Origin: Myxococcales bacterium
GTDB taxonomy: Bacteria; Myxococcota_A; Polyangia; Palsa-1104; JAEUJZ01
Length of the DNA: 64,000 nucleotides
Assembly: GCA_016794465.1 (NCBI GenBank)
Contig: JAEUKA010000053.1
Span: forward strand, 165,530-229,529
Direction of reading: 5' to 3'
Below, one piece after another: positions 34,293-45,318 of this stretch. Under the pieces are notes generated by a model. It made no database searches, was not told the origin of the DNA, and was given only the letters and a program-made list of their open reading frames with translations. Position numbers and translations under genes: made by a program. The stretch's first letter is position 1, and each line of letters opens with the position of its first letter.

Positions 34293-34460
34293 CAAGCGGC
34301 TTACGGGAGCATTCAAGCGCCCAACATGATCCCGCAAGCGGTTGTTGGGGCCATTCAAAGCGCCCAGAATGACCGTGTAAGCGGCTTACGGGAGCATTCA
34401 AGCGCCCAGAGTGACCATGTCGGCGGCCAACGGGAGCATTTCAGCGCCCAACATATCGCG
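34293..34460. repeat. Four degenerate copies of a 42-43 bp direct repeat
   Basis: Copies begin at about 34293, 34335, 34378 and 34420. The shared core is AAGCGGCTTACGGGAGCATT followed by CAAGCGCCCA and a variable ten-base tail ending in GAT/GAC. Spacings of 42, 43 and 42 bp break a single reading frame, so these are DNA-level, not protein-level, repeats. Multi-copy arrays at the end of an element resemble the multiple terminal repeats of IS21-type transposons, but no istA/istB relic is present, so that is only an analogy. Too few and too degenerate for a CRISPR array. Confidence 0.75.
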
Positions 34461-34555
34461 TTGCGAAACTGTATGATGAGTCACGATTTCTACATACATA
34501 ATGTCACATATTTTTGGCCTGTAATGGACGTTCCACCGACAGAAGATATGAAAAT

Positions 34556-37500
34556 ATGCTGACAGACCTGAAGCCCGAGAATGTGTTTTTGCTCGAGCAG
34601 GATGGGAAGAAGGACAACGTCAAGATCGTTGACTTTGGCATTGCCAAGGCGACGAGCGAAGCGCCGGTGGTGCGGAAGCGCAACTCGCAGGAAGACATCC
34701 ATCAGGTTACTGAGCAGAAGATCTCGTCGCAGACGATGCCGGGGACGCTGATGGGCACGCCGGCGTATCTGGCGCCGGAGATGGCGCTTGGGCACGAGGT
34801 CGATTTTCGCGTCGACCAGTATGCGCTCGGGGTGATTCTCTACGAGATGGTGACGGGGGAGCTGCCGTTCGAGGCGAGCACCATCGGGCAGATGCTCCAG
34901 CATCACATCTCGACCAAGCCCCTGCCGCTGAGCAAGCGCTGTAAGGGGAGTACACCGTCGCTGGATGCGCTGGTGGCACGGCTTTTGTCGAAGTCGCCCG
35001 AGGAGCGCTTTCCGACCATGCGCTCCGTCGGTGAAGCGCTGGAACATGAGGTCGAGCTGCGGCTGCTCGCGCGCGGCGATACGGCGCTGCCGGCTCACAT
35101 TGCCGAGGCGCTCAGCAAGACCCAAGCTGGTACGCACCTTCGCGTTGCCGGGCGCAAGGTGCCAATGTGGGTGCTTCTGCCCCTGCTGCTGGTGTTTTTG
35201 GTCGGTGGCGGTGTGGCGAGCCTGCTGCTGTTGCGTCAGCGTGCCGACGAGGTCGCGATCACTCCCGAGGAGCTGGCGGAGCTGCGGCAGCGAGCGCTGG
35301 AAGTGGTCAAAGAGCATGCCAAGGGCGACGACGCGCCGCTGCGAGCCCAAGCGGCGGTGGCGCTGGCGCAGACGCGCGATCCGAGCGTGCGGCCAATGCT
35401 CGAAGCGCTGCTCGGGGATGCGTCGGTGGTGGTGCGGGTGCGGGCGGCGCTGGCGCTGGGTTCACTCGGTGATCGGCAGTCGGCACCGGTGCTCAAGAAG
35501 GCCCTGTCGGCACCGACTGAGGTTCGCCTGGCAGCGGCGATGGCGCTGGCGCAGCTGGCCGACGATGAAGGCCATCAGATTTTGGTCGAGTCGCTGAAGG
35601 CCAAAGAGCCGCAGCACCAGAAGCAAGCGGCGCTGTATTTGTGCGAGCTGGGCGACGAAGCCTCGCGATTGGTGCTGGCGGAGCTGCACAATAAAAATGG
35701 GCTGCGCGACGACGAGGACTTTTTGGCCTTGCAGTGTCTGGCGCGACTCGGGGACGAGCCGGCGCGGGTCGAGCTGAAGGCGAAGATGGAAGTTGGACCC
35801 AGTCGCAAGCAGAAGCTCGAAGCGATGTTCCGACTGTCCGAGCTGGGGGATGAATCGGCGCGCAGAGAGCTGCGAATTTTGGCCGAAAAGCGGAGCCAGG
35901 AGCAGCTTCTGGCCGCGAACCGCCTGTCTAGTCCGGAAGAACCGCAGCTTTTGACGGTATTCCGCCCAATTTTGAAAAATGAGTTTGGGGTCCCGGCGGG
36001 TCGTCAGCTGGCGGCGGAGGGTGTGGGCAAAAGTGGGGACTTGCCGCAGGTCAAAGAGCTGGGGCCGCTGCTCGATGGCAAGACCGTAGCGACGGTGCGT
36101 CATACCGCAGCGGCGGCGATCTTGCGGCTGGCGAGCGGTGATCCCGGCCTGCTTACGACGGCGAGCTTGAGCTGGGCGCAGGGCGAGCTGGGCTCGGGGT
36201 CGCTGAGTCGGCGGCTGCTGGCGCTACAGGTCCTCGGGGAGCTGCCGTCGAGTCAAGCGGTGCCGCTGCTGGCTGGGGCGATGCAGGACAGCTCGGTCGA
36301 GATTCGCATGGCGGCGGCGCGGTCGCTGGGACGACGCAACGAGCGCACTGCGATGACCATCCTGCTGGAGAGTGTCTCGGACAGTAACGAAAAGGTTCGC
36401 AATGCCTCGCTGCTGGCGCTGCTGGAGCTTTCGCAGCGACTGTCCAAGCGAGATGCGCGCGGACTGCTGCAGCCGGCTGAGGGGGTGCTCAAGGACATCC
36501 TCCAGCGTGGCTCGCCGCTGGAACAGGCGATTGCCTCGGCGGTGCTGCTGCGGCTGGGCGACAAGCAGCAGGTGGCGCGACTGAAAGCGCTGAAGGCGGC
36601 ACACGATGCGCAGATGCGACATCTGGTGCTCGATGTGCTGGCGGGCGATCGTGACTTTGTGGCGCAGTTCCTGAGCGATAGTGTGGACGCAGTGCGGCTG
36701 CACGCGGCGCGGATCTTGGCCCAGGCCGGCGACAAGCGCGCAATTCCGGTGCTGAAGGCGTTTTTTGCGGTCGGTGGCGTCGATGGGCTGCTCGCGGCGG
36801 GTCTGCTGCGCAAGCTTGGGGTCAGCGAGCCGATTCCGCCGGATCTGCTGCGGCTGCTGCGTAGCGCGTCGGTGGAAGAGCGAGTGGCGGCGGTGCAGGC
36901 GCTGCGCTACGTCGAGGTGGCGCTGGCACTGGCACTGCTTCGCCAAGCGGCGACCGATCCAGCGACGGCGGTTCGACGAGCGGTGGCCGAGGTCGCAGGC
37001 GAGCTGCCGCAAGGTCCCAGGGGCTACTTCGGGGTGCCGCTGCTGCGTGATCTGGCGCAGGACAGCGACTCGACGGTGTGGACGCTGGCGCGGTCGCTGC
37101 TGGCGAGGCTGCTCTTACCCGAGGATGCGCCGATTGTCGAGCCGACCTTGCCGCCCCGACGATCGGCGTTTTCCGGCGAGCCGACCCGACCGACGCCCCC
37201 GCAGGAAGTGGATGCTCCCACTGGGACCGCCACCGGCAAGCTGGTGGTAAGCGCAAGTGGTCCGGCGCTGTTTCAGGTGGGCAAGCGGCAGTGGCAACCG
37301 GCCCCAGCGACGATAGAGCTGCCGGTCGGTAAGCACATCATCTCGACGCTGGCGAGTGAGCAGGAAGTCACCGTGACCGCCAGCGGTGAGCCGATCAAGC
37401 TCGAGGTCAGTGAGTCGCCCGCCGAGAAGTTTCTGCGCATCGGCATCGCGGCGGCCAAGAGCGGCGACAGCAAAAAAGCGATCACCAACCTCGATCGGGC

Positions 37501-37891
37501 CCGCGCGACCTGTCAAAAAGACCGCAAGCACAGCCACGATGCGCCCTGCTACTCGATCGTGTTCGACGCGTCGTACTACCTGGGACGGACGCACGAGAAC
37601 GGCAAAGACTGGCACCTGGCGATGGAGGCGTATCAAAAAGCGCTCGAGCAAGGTGAAAAGGTGAAAGGTCGGACGGACCTCAAGAGCCAGTTAGTAGAAA
37701 CCACCACACGACTGCGGGGGCGAGTCGGCAAGGTGATCGTCAAGTCGCTCCTCAACGGTCGCTGTGAGAGCAAGGTGTACTGGATGATTCCCGCGAAGCA
37801 CCAAGTCCGCGATACCCAGGGCAAGAGCTACTCCGTCGATCTGCGGGCCGGCGATCAGCGCGAAGTGGGAAGTTGCGACGGAGGACAGTAG
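34556..37891 (+). pseudogene. Ser/Thr protein kinase, C-lobe plus membrane helix, HEAT repeats and tail (split gene)
   Basis: The native frame resumes at Asp codon 34565 and gives 1108 residues; the nearest ATG is 34556. It begins DLKPENVFLLEQDG, then KIVDFGIAKA (DFG), GTPAYLAPEMAL and the rest of the C-lobe to about residue 190. A transmembrane helix (WVLLPLLLVFLVGGGVASLLLL) follows, then a long array of HEAT/PBS-type repeats (about 230-860; for example DASVVVRVRAALALGSLGD), a proline-rich linker, a beta segment resembling PEGA and a TPR-like C-terminus (KSGDSKKAITNLDRARATC). Rejoined with the upstream 194 residues the protein would be about 1302 residues. The PEGA protein starts two bases after its stop. 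Whether this half is still made, from 34556 or elsewhere, is unknown. Confidence 0.88.
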
Positions 37892-37893
37892 TC

Positions 37894-39474
37894 ATGGGGC
37901 GTGGTCGCTGGTGGCGCGCTGCCATGCTGCTGCTGGGGCTGGCGAGCGCGTACCCGTCGGTCGAGGCCGAGGCCCGGACCCGGCCCAAGGGACCGCAGGT
38001 TCACAAGCGCAGCCTGCAAGACCAGGAAGTCTCGACGCAGCTTGTCAAAGATGCCGAAAAAGCGCTGGCCGAGCAGAACTTGACCGAGGCGCAGCGGCTG
38101 CTCAGCGAGGCGTTCATCAAGTGGCCGGCGCCGCAGATTCTGTATCACCTGGGGGTGGTGGCGGCCAAAGAGGGACGGCTGCTCGACGCCCATGACCTGC
38201 TGCGGCGCTATGAGTCGGACCCGGCTCGCGCACCCGATCCGGCGATGACTGCGGAGATCCAGCGGCTCTTGGCCAAGCAGCGGCCACCGAGCGGCAAAGT
38301 GCTGGTGCTGGGCGACGATGGTGCGATCGTGCGGGTCGATGGTCGGGTGGTGGGCTCGCTGCCCCTGGTGCAGCCGCTGCTCGTGTCGCCAAATGACTCA
38401 CACACCATCGCGCTGGAGTTTCCCGAGCAGCAGATTCCGGCGCAGGTGACGGTGGCGGCGGGGCGCTTTGCCGAGCTGCGCATCAACCGAGGCAACCGCG
38501 CGGTGCTGCTGACGGTGCTGCCGGCGTATGTGGTGCTGACCGAGTATCACGATGTGCCGCAGCCTTCGATGGTCAAGCTCGACGAGGCGATCGAGCTGGG
38601 CGTGCAGGGCGAAAAGAAGTCGGTGCTGCGACGGGACGTGGCGCTGCGGCAGGCTCCCGAGCTGGCGAACTGCCTCGAGCAGCTCGACTGTCAGGCCAAG
38701 CTGGCCGAAAAGACCGAGGTCGATGGGCTGATTCGGCTGTCGGTCGAAAACACTGCCGCTCGAACCGGTGGTGCGCCGTCGTACAAGCTGACGCTGCAGC
38801 TGCTCGATCCGACGGTGGGCGCCATCGCCGGTCAGGCCAGTCGCGAGCTTCCTCCCGAGAGAGCGACGACGGCCATGACCGAGATGCTGTCACAGATCAT
38901 CGGCGATGCCAGCCTGCGTCGACGCGGCACCCTCACCGTGCGCAGCGTTCCCGACGGGGCCGAGGTCTATGCCGGCGAGCGCTTGCTTGGCAAGACGCCG
39001 TTTACCCGCGCCGCTTGGGTCGGTCGCTATCAGCTGTCGTTCCGCAAGCCTGGCTTTGCCCCCGAGGCTGCGAACACCGAAGTTAGCGACGGCAAGTCCA
39101 GCGAGCTAGAGGTCGGCCTAAAGCCCGGCATCGCCGAGCCGCCACCGCAGCCACCGTCGGGATTCGAGATCAACTTTGCGCCGCAGACGACTCAGCCGCC
39201 GCGTCCGTTTTGGCGCTGGCTGGCCGGGGGCGCTGCCATTGCGTCGGGGCTGGTTGCCGTTGGCTTCGGGATCAGCGGCATCTCGGCTGCATGTGGATCT
39301 GCCACCAGTCCCTGCGACGGGGACAGTGGGAAATACTATCGAGACAGCCTCGGGACGGGGATTGGTGCTGCCACAGTCGGTGGGCTGCTGCTGCTGGGCG
39401 GCGGTGCGCTGATTGCGATTCCCGGTCGCAAAGAGCAAAACGATCGATTCCATTTGCTTTATAAGCGACAATAA
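37894..39474 (+). CDS. PEGA-domain protein with N-terminal TPR and C-terminal membrane helices
   Basis: 526 residues, ATG 37894 with GGAGGA eight bases upstream, placed inside the end of the kinase gene. A signal peptide (about 1-24, ends VEAEA) is followed by TPR-like repeats (about 45-115: AEKALAEQNLTEAQRLLSEAF, LYHLGVVAAKEGRLLDAHDLL). A PEGA domain sits at about 345-410 (LTVRSVPDGAEVYAGERLLGKTP). The C-terminus has two transmembrane helices (WLAGGAAIASGLVAVGFGISG and a glycine-rich GIGAATVGGLLLLGGGALI). TPR-PEGA proteins next to Ser/Thr kinases are a recurrent myxobacterial theme, suggesting an envelope partner of the split kinase. Confidence 0.85.
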   Translation: MGRGRWWRAAMLLLGLASAYPSVEAEARTRPKGPQVHKRSLQDQEVSTQLVKDAEKALAEQNLTEAQRLLSEAFIKWPAPQILYHLGVVAAKEGRLLDAHDLLRRYESDPARAPDPAMTAEIQRLLAKQRPPSGKVLVLGDDGAIVRVDGRVVGSLPLVQPLLVSPNDSHTIALEFPEQQIPAQVTVAAGRFAELRINRGNRAVLLTVLPAYVVLTEYHDVPQPSMVKLDEAIELGVQGEKKSVLRRDVALRQAPELANCLEQLDCQAKLAEKTEVDGLIRLSVENTAARTGGAPSYKLTLQLLDPTVGAIAGQASRELPPERATTAMTEMLSQIIGDASLRRRGTLTVRSVPDGAEVYAGERLLGKTPFTRAAWVGRYQLSFRKPGFAPEAANTEVSDGKSSELEVGLKPGIAEPPPQPPSGFEINFAPQTTQPPRPFWRWLAGGAAIASGLVAVGFGISGISAACGSATSPCDGDSGKYYRDSLGTGIGAATVGGLLLLGGGALIAIPGRKEQNDRFHLLYKRQ

Positions 39475-39521
39475 CCTGTCGCCTGGTAAGGTGCTTTGCT
39501 GATTAAAATAGGGAGTGTCAA

Positions 39522-40823
39522 ATGATTAAAAATAGCGCATTGATGTTGCTGCCGGTGGCGTTCTCTCTCGGCTGTTCTGATTTCTGGGAAACGTATCAAG
39601 TTATCGAGAATGTTGATGCTGGATCGGTAGACAATCCTGATCTGGCTCCGGCTCCACTGTGCCCAGATGGAAAGGCCTATTATACTGAGGCTGATAACAC
39701 CATTTACGTGGCCTGCTGCAGTGGCCCTGTCGCTTCGCAAAATGCCAGCAATATTCAAACGACTTTTCGCGATTCTCAGACCGCCACGCTGGCCAGCTCG
39801 GTGCCGGTTACAATCAAATTTTCATGTGCGGGAGCAAGCATCGGGTTTTCGACCCCAGATCCAACCCAGGCTACCAAGACTGTCTTTGCCACCATCGCTC
39901 GTACGACCCTTGTGGAAGGCCAAGGCACGACGCTCAATGCGTTTGGCAAAGGTCGATTCTTTGTCGTAAAGCCCGGAGTGGAGCTTGAGCTTCGCTCGCT
40001 GCGCTTGACCGGCGGCAAAGCTGTCGATTTTCCGCAGGGAGCTGATCCCCAGATCGCTGCTGGAATCACCAATGCGGCACTCGGTGGCAGCATCTTCTCG
40101 GCAGGCACGCTGATGCTGGATCGGGTGGCCATCACCGACAGCCTGGCCGGCAGCAACGTCCGCAGTCACGGCGGTGCCATTTACATCGTCGGCGCGCCGC
40201 TGACGGTCAGAAACTCGATCTTGACCAAGAACCGAACGGCTGACGAACAGGGCAATGCACTAGCGGCCAATGTTCCCAGCGGCGGCGCTGCCATCACTGC
40301 CGTAAACTCTAATGTGAGCATCAACTACTCGACAATTATTCTCAACGAAAATGCCAGCATGAATACCGGTTCTGCGAAGGGTGTGGTTGAAATATTTACC
40401 AACAGAGGTGCTTCAGGAAACACTGTATCCATCGAGAAAAACATCTTGGTGAACTACATGGTATCGCAAAAGAGTGCCAACTTTAACCCAATTGCAAACT
40501 ATTCAGTCGCGGTTCAGTGTGATGCCATGGCGATTCTGAATGGCTCGATTGCGACGACCAATGCGATAGATAAATTTAAGGATATGCAGGCTTCTTGTAC
40601 GAAACTAGCTGTCGCAGGCCTGCCGAACCCGGGCTCGCTAGTCAATCTACCGGCCTTTAATGATCCACTGCTAAAGCCACGGCCTGGCGCGATCACGACC
40701 AATCCGTTGACCGACGCCGAATTTCTGACGGCGACCAAGTTAAATAGCAATGGTGAATTGGACTATTTTGGTCAGGCGCGGCCGGTGCAAGCCTCGTGTA
40801 TGCCGGGGGCGGTCCTGCCGTAG
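39522..40823 (+). CDS. Beta-helix-like surface lipoprotein, unknown function
   Basis: 433 residues, ATG 39522 with GGGAG upstream. The signal ends FSLGC (Cys18). Residues about 60-330 show the short Gly/Asn-rich turns and repeated hydrophobic strands of a right-handed parallel beta-helix (GVELELRSLRLTGGKAV, LDRVAITDSLAGSN, LTVRNSILTKNRT, NSNVSINYSTIILNEN). Such folds bind or cleave polysaccharides, or act as adhesins. No catalytic pectate-lyase-type cluster was seen. The gene, especially its first 150 bases and the 40400-40600 part, is richer in A/T than its neighbours, hinting at separate origin. It converges with the next gene, six bases apart. Confidence 0.72.
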   Translation: MIKNSALMLLPVAFSLGCSDFWETYQVIENVDAGSVDNPDLAPAPLCPDGKAYYTEADNTIYVACCSGPVASQNASNIQTTFRDSQTATLASSVPVTIKFSCAGASIGFSTPDPTQATKTVFATIARTTLVEGQGTTLNAFGKGRFFVVKPGVELELRSLRLTGGKAVDFPQGADPQIAAGITNAALGGSIFSAGTLMLDRVAITDSLAGSNVRSHGGAIYIVGAPLTVRNSILTKNRTADEQGNALAANVPSGGAAITAVNSNVSINYSTIILNENASMNTGSAKGVVEIFTNRGASGNTVSIEKNILVNYMVSQKSANFNPIANYSVAVQCDAMAILNGSIATTNAIDKFKDMQASCTKLAVAGLPNPGSLVNLPAFNDPLLKPRPGAITTNPLTDAEFLTATKLNSNGELDYFGQARPVQASCMPGAVLP

Positions 40824-40829
40824 TCGCCG

Positions 40830-41366
40830 CTACTCGGCTTTTTTGGAGCAGGGCTTTTTGCTCAGCTCGACGGCTTTGGTGTTCTGGGGATCGACATCGA
40901 GGACCAGCTGCAGCTGCTGCTTGGCATCGGTGCAGCGGCCGTTGAAGTTGGCGCTGGTCGCTTTTTCCAGGTGGTCGTCGATGTAGGTGGGCAGGATGCG
41001 GTCGTATTCGCTCTTGGCCAGCGTGCGGTAGTACGAGCCCTGCGGCATGTCGCGGTAGGCGGCCATCGCGGTGTCGTGGTCGGTACCGGCGGCGCCGCTG
41101 AAGCGCTGGAAGTGGAGCTTGGCCTGCTGCTCGCTCTTGGCCTGCTCGAGCTTCAGCCGCGCCTGGTCACGGGTTGCGTCGCTGAGCTTGCTGAGGGCCA
41201 GGATCTCCTGCGCCTTTTTCTCGGCCTGCTCCCAGCGCTGCGAGCTGAGGGCCGCATCGACTTCCCGGCTGATCTCGGCCGCCCGCTGCTCGGGGTTCTT
41301 CCCGCACGCGAGCAAGAACAGCGGCACGGCCAGAAATGTCATCTTCATTCGGTTACGCGGCTGCAT
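40830..41366 (-). CDS. Small TPR-like lipoprotein
   Basis: 178 residues from the ATG at 41366, chosen because GTGGAGGAG lies five bases upstream; the frame runs further back. The signal ends FLLAC, and the cysteine (about residue 22) begins CGKNPEQRAAEI. The mature protein is helical and charged, with two TPR-like helical pairs (AEISREVDAALSSQRWEQAEKKA and KQQLQLVLDVDPQNTKAV). It is probably a periplasmic adaptor anchored by lipid. No enzyme motif is visible. Its start is 107 bp from the divergent rnz start. Confidence 0.72.
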   Translation of the reverse strand: MQPRNRMKMTFLAVPLFLLACGKNPEQRAAEISREVDAALSSQRWEQAEKKAQEILALSKLSDATRDQARLKLEQAKSEQQAKLHFQRFSGAAGTDHDTAMAAYRDMPQGSYYRTLAKSEYDRILPTYIDDHLEKATSANFNGRCTDAKQQLQLVLDVDPQNTKAVELSKKPCSKKAE

Positions 41367-41472
41367 GACTCCTCCACAAACGCTACGCCTATCCAACCAT
41401 TTTCTTTCCGAAAGCGGCTGGTTCTCAAGAAGCATCTACGGCAAAGAGCAAGGTTTGGCATGATGGCGCAGC

Positions 41473-42414
41473 ATGCCCGCCCGCGAGATCACCTTCCTTG
41501 GTACGGCCAGTCAGGTGCCGACCCGACACCGCAACCACAACGGCATCTTCGTCCGCTGGGACACGCTCGGGATCTTGATTGATCCTGGCGAGGGCACCCA
41601 GAGGCAGCTGCTTCTTGCGGGGATTGCAGCGACGCAGATTACCCACATTCTGATCACCCACTTTCACGGCGATCACTGTCTGGGGCTGGCGGCGCTGTCG
41701 CAGCGGATCTCGCTCGATCGAGTGCCTCATCCCGTCGAGGTCATCTATCCAGCGAGCGGTCAGGTGTTCTTCGAGCGGCTGCGCTACGCATCGATCTACA
41801 AGGAGCAGGCCACCCTTGTGCCCAAGCCGCTGCAGCTTCCGCCCGAGTCGCCTGCGGGGCCGCTGCTGGCGACGGAGGTTCCCGGGGCGCGGGTGCGGAT
41901 CTGGGCCCGACCACTTCACCACCGCGTCGAGTGCTTCGGCTATCGCATCGAGGAAGCGGACAGCGTGCGCATGCTGCCCGACAAGCTGGCCGAGCTGGGC
42001 GTCCGGGGGGCGAACATCAAAAAGCTTCAGACCGACGGACAGCTTCAGCTTGGGGAGCGGCTGATTGAGCTTGCGGAGGTGAGCGTGCCTCGGCCAGGGC
42101 AGAAGCTGGCGGTGGTGATGGACACTCGACCGTGTGCGACGGCGGTGCAGCTGGCGCAGGGCGTTGACGTGCTGATCAGCGAAGCGACCTTCACCCGCGA
42201 GCATGCCCAAGAGGCCCACGACTACGCCCACATGACAGCTGAGCAAGCGGCGCAGATCGCGGTGCAAGCGCAAGCGCGACAGCTGGTGCTGACCCACTTT
42301 TCGCAGCGCTATCCCTCGACAGCGGGGCATGTGGCCGAGGCAGCGGCGATCTTTCCGCAGGTGGTAGCCGCCGAAGACTTCGCCCGCGTCCCCGTCCCGC
42401 CCCGAAAGGAATAG
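41473..42414 (+). CDS. rnz: Ribonuclease Z
   Basis: 313 residues, the short RNase Z form. The metallo-beta-lactamase signature is ITHFHGDHCLG; the N-terminus EITFLGTASQVPTRHRNHNG and the late VDVLISEATF, AHMTAEQAAQIA and LTHFSQRY motifs are all tRNase Z features, including the histidine and aspartate ligands for two zinc ions. It cuts the 3' trailer from tRNA precursors in the cytoplasm. The stop codon is only three bases from the convergent rsmB stop, so the two messages must overlap. Confidence 0.95.
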   Translation: MPAREITFLGTASQVPTRHRNHNGIFVRWDTLGILIDPGEGTQRQLLLAGIAATQITHILITHFHGDHCLGLAALSQRISLDRVPHPVEVIYPASGQVFFERLRYASIYKEQATLVPKPLQLPPESPAGPLLATEVPGARVRIWARPLHHRVECFGYRIEEADSVRMLPDKLAELGVRGANIKKLQTDGQLQLGERLIELAEVSVPRPGQKLAVVMDTRPCATAVQLAQGVDVLISEATFTREHAQEAHDYAHMTAEQAAQIAVQAQARQLVLTHFSQRYPSTAGHVAEAAAIFPQVVAAEDFARVPVPPRKE

Positions 42415-42417
42415 CGC

Positions 42418-43905
42418 CTAGTCGGATTTGCGGCGCAGCACTGCGGCAAAGAAGCCGTCGGGGCCGTTCTCGGTCGGGTAGATGCGCAGTCGCTCGCCAT
42501 CGCCAAGCTGACAGGCCCGCGCCGAGCTGAGGATCTCCTTGACCGGGACCTGCACGAACTCGGGGTGACTCTGCAGAAACTCGTCGACGATGTCGTCATT
42601 TTCGCGCCGCAGGATCGTGCAGGTGGCGTAGATCAGCCGGCCATGCGGCGCACACAGCCGCGCACTGGCCCACAGCAGGCGCCGTTGCTTGCTGACCAGC
42701 TCGTCGAGGTCACCCGGTGCCAGTCGCCAGCGCGCCTCGGGGTTGCGACGCAGCACGCCCAGCCCCGAGCACGGCGCATCGACCAGCACTCGCTCGGCGC
42801 CTTTGCCGACGATCCGCTCGGCGACAAGGTGCTGCAGCCCCTCTTCGTCGAGACAGCGCGTCTCGATGTTCGACAGCCCAGCCCGACGGGCCCGCAGCTT
42901 CAGCTCGCGCAGCTTGTGCTCGTCGACATCGAACGCGAGGATGCGCCCCCGGTTCTGCATCATCGCCGCCAAGGCCAGGGTCTTGCCCCCCGCCCCCGCG
43001 CAGGCATCGACGAGCAGACTTCCCGGCGGCGGCGCACACAGCTCAGCGACCAGCTGGCTCGACTCGTCTTGGACCTCGCACAGCCCCTCTTCATGAGGCG
43101 GCAGCGAATAGACGTTGAGGTGCGTATCAAGGACGACTCCCCACGGGCCCAGCGGCGTCTTTTCGGCCACAAGTCCCAGGCTGTGCAGGCGCGCGAGCAG
43201 CTCGTCCCGGCTGATCTTGACGAGGTTGGTGCGCAGCGTCAGGCGGGCGCGGCTGTTCTGGGCAGCCAGGACCGTCACCGCTTGCGCAAGCCCCAGCTCC
43301 GCCAGCACCGCCTTGGTCAGCCAGTCCGGATAGGACAGCGCTTCGCCCAGCGACTGCACCTGCTCCTCTGCGGTCTGCTCGCCAGCGGTGGCCAGGCGCT
43401 GCTCGATGGCATCCCGGCGGGCCAGTACTTCCGCAAACGTCAGGCCACAGCTTTTGGCAAAGCGAGTCAGCACGTCGCGCTGGCCGGCCACGCTGTCCCC
43501 ACCGGGCGAGCGCGCCCACTCATCGATGAGAAACGTCGCAAACAGCGCTGCACTGGACGGATTTTTGCCACCGATGATCGCGCGCAGTCGTCGCAGCCGC
43601 CGCAGCAGTGAGTGAACCGTGTCCCCGACATAGCGACGCTCCCGAGAGTGGAGCTTGCGGTCATCTCGCAGCGCCCGACCGATCACCGCGCTGACCGCCC
43701 ACCAGCCTTTTTGGCGCGCCGTCTGCTGCACTGCGTCAAAGATCGTGACCACGGTGCGGCCCGCTGGGCTGTCAGGAGCGGGACTGGCCGGAGCGGGACT
43801 GGCCGGGCGATTCGGTGTCGGATCGTTATGCCGCGCAGCGTCGAGAAAATCTCGGCCTGCGAAACTTTCTCGGCGGGAAGCTTTGGGGTAGATTGGGGCA
43901 CTCAT
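42418..43905 (-). CDS. rsmB: 16S rRNA cytosine-C5-methyltransferase (RsmB/NOL1 family)
   Basis: 495 residues from the ATG at 43905. The N-terminal helical NusB-like domain (about 60-190) is followed by a SAM-dependent methyltransferase. Motif I is VDACAGAGGKTLALAA, motif IV VDAPCSGLGVLRRNPEARW and motif VI LIYATCTILRRENDDIV, so both catalytic cysteines of the family are in place. The end PDGFFAAVLRR is typical. The protein uses S-adenosylmethionine to methylate a cytosine in 16S rRNA, C967 in the E. coli homologue. An extra Pro/Ala/Ser-rich stretch at residues 30-50 is unusual. It is divergent from the glutamate dehydrogenase gene. Confidence 0.9.
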   Translation of the reverse strand: MSAPIYPKASRRESFAGRDFLDAARHNDPTPNRPASPAPASPAPDSPAGRTVVTIFDAVQQTARQKGWWAVSAVIGRALRDDRKLHSRERRYVGDTVHSLLRRLRRLRAIIGGKNPSSAALFATFLIDEWARSPGGDSVAGQRDVLTRFAKSCGLTFAEVLARRDAIEQRLATAGEQTAEEQVQSLGEALSYPDWLTKAVLAELGLAQAVTVLAAQNSRARLTLRTNLVKISRDELLARLHSLGLVAEKTPLGPWGVVLDTHLNVYSLPPHEEGLCEVQDESSQLVAELCAPPPGSLLVDACAGAGGKTLALAAMMQNRGRILAFDVDEHKLRELKLRARRAGLSNIETRCLDEEGLQHLVAERIVGKGAERVLVDAPCSGLGVLRRNPEARWRLAPGDLDELVSKQRRLLWASARLCAPHGRLIYATCTILRRENDDIVDEFLQSHPEFVQVPVKEILSSARACQLGDGERLRIYPTENGPDGFFAAVLRRKSD

Positions 43906-43989
43906 GTAGAACCTGATCGCTGTCTGTGTGATGCCGAAGTACAAGTCGGGGCAGCGCTGTGCAGCGAACTAGCCAAGGAACAAACAGCC

Positions 43990-45309
<1,320 letters not shown>

Positions 45310-45318
45310 CAGCGGGCC

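Larger units (their letters stand above)
33720..34564. mobile_element. Insertion of about 845 bp splitting the Ser/Thr kinase gene, unclassified
   Basis: The boundary is set by the kinase reading frame: CAC CGG on the left and GAC CTG AAG on the right would join to HRDLK. A two-base GA could be a target duplication. The contents are patchwork: AT-rich ends (about 33720-33935 and 34455-34560), a triple nine-base repeat at 33960, a broken gene piece on the minus strand (34004-34255) and four copies of a 42-bp repeat (34293-34460). No transposase, terminal inverted repeats, or group I/II intron hallmarks were recognised. It may be a degenerate transposon remnant or several nested insertions. Confidence 0.75.

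Noticed and set aside
34293..34460. CRISPR-like array
   Set aside because: Only four degenerate copies, no conserved spacer length or unique spacers, and no cas gene in the window.
33720..34564. Group I or group II intron, or intein, in the kinase gene
   Set aside because: No GUGYG start, domain V-like hairpin, intron ORF or splicing motifs were recognised, and the reading frame is not continuous as an intein would need.
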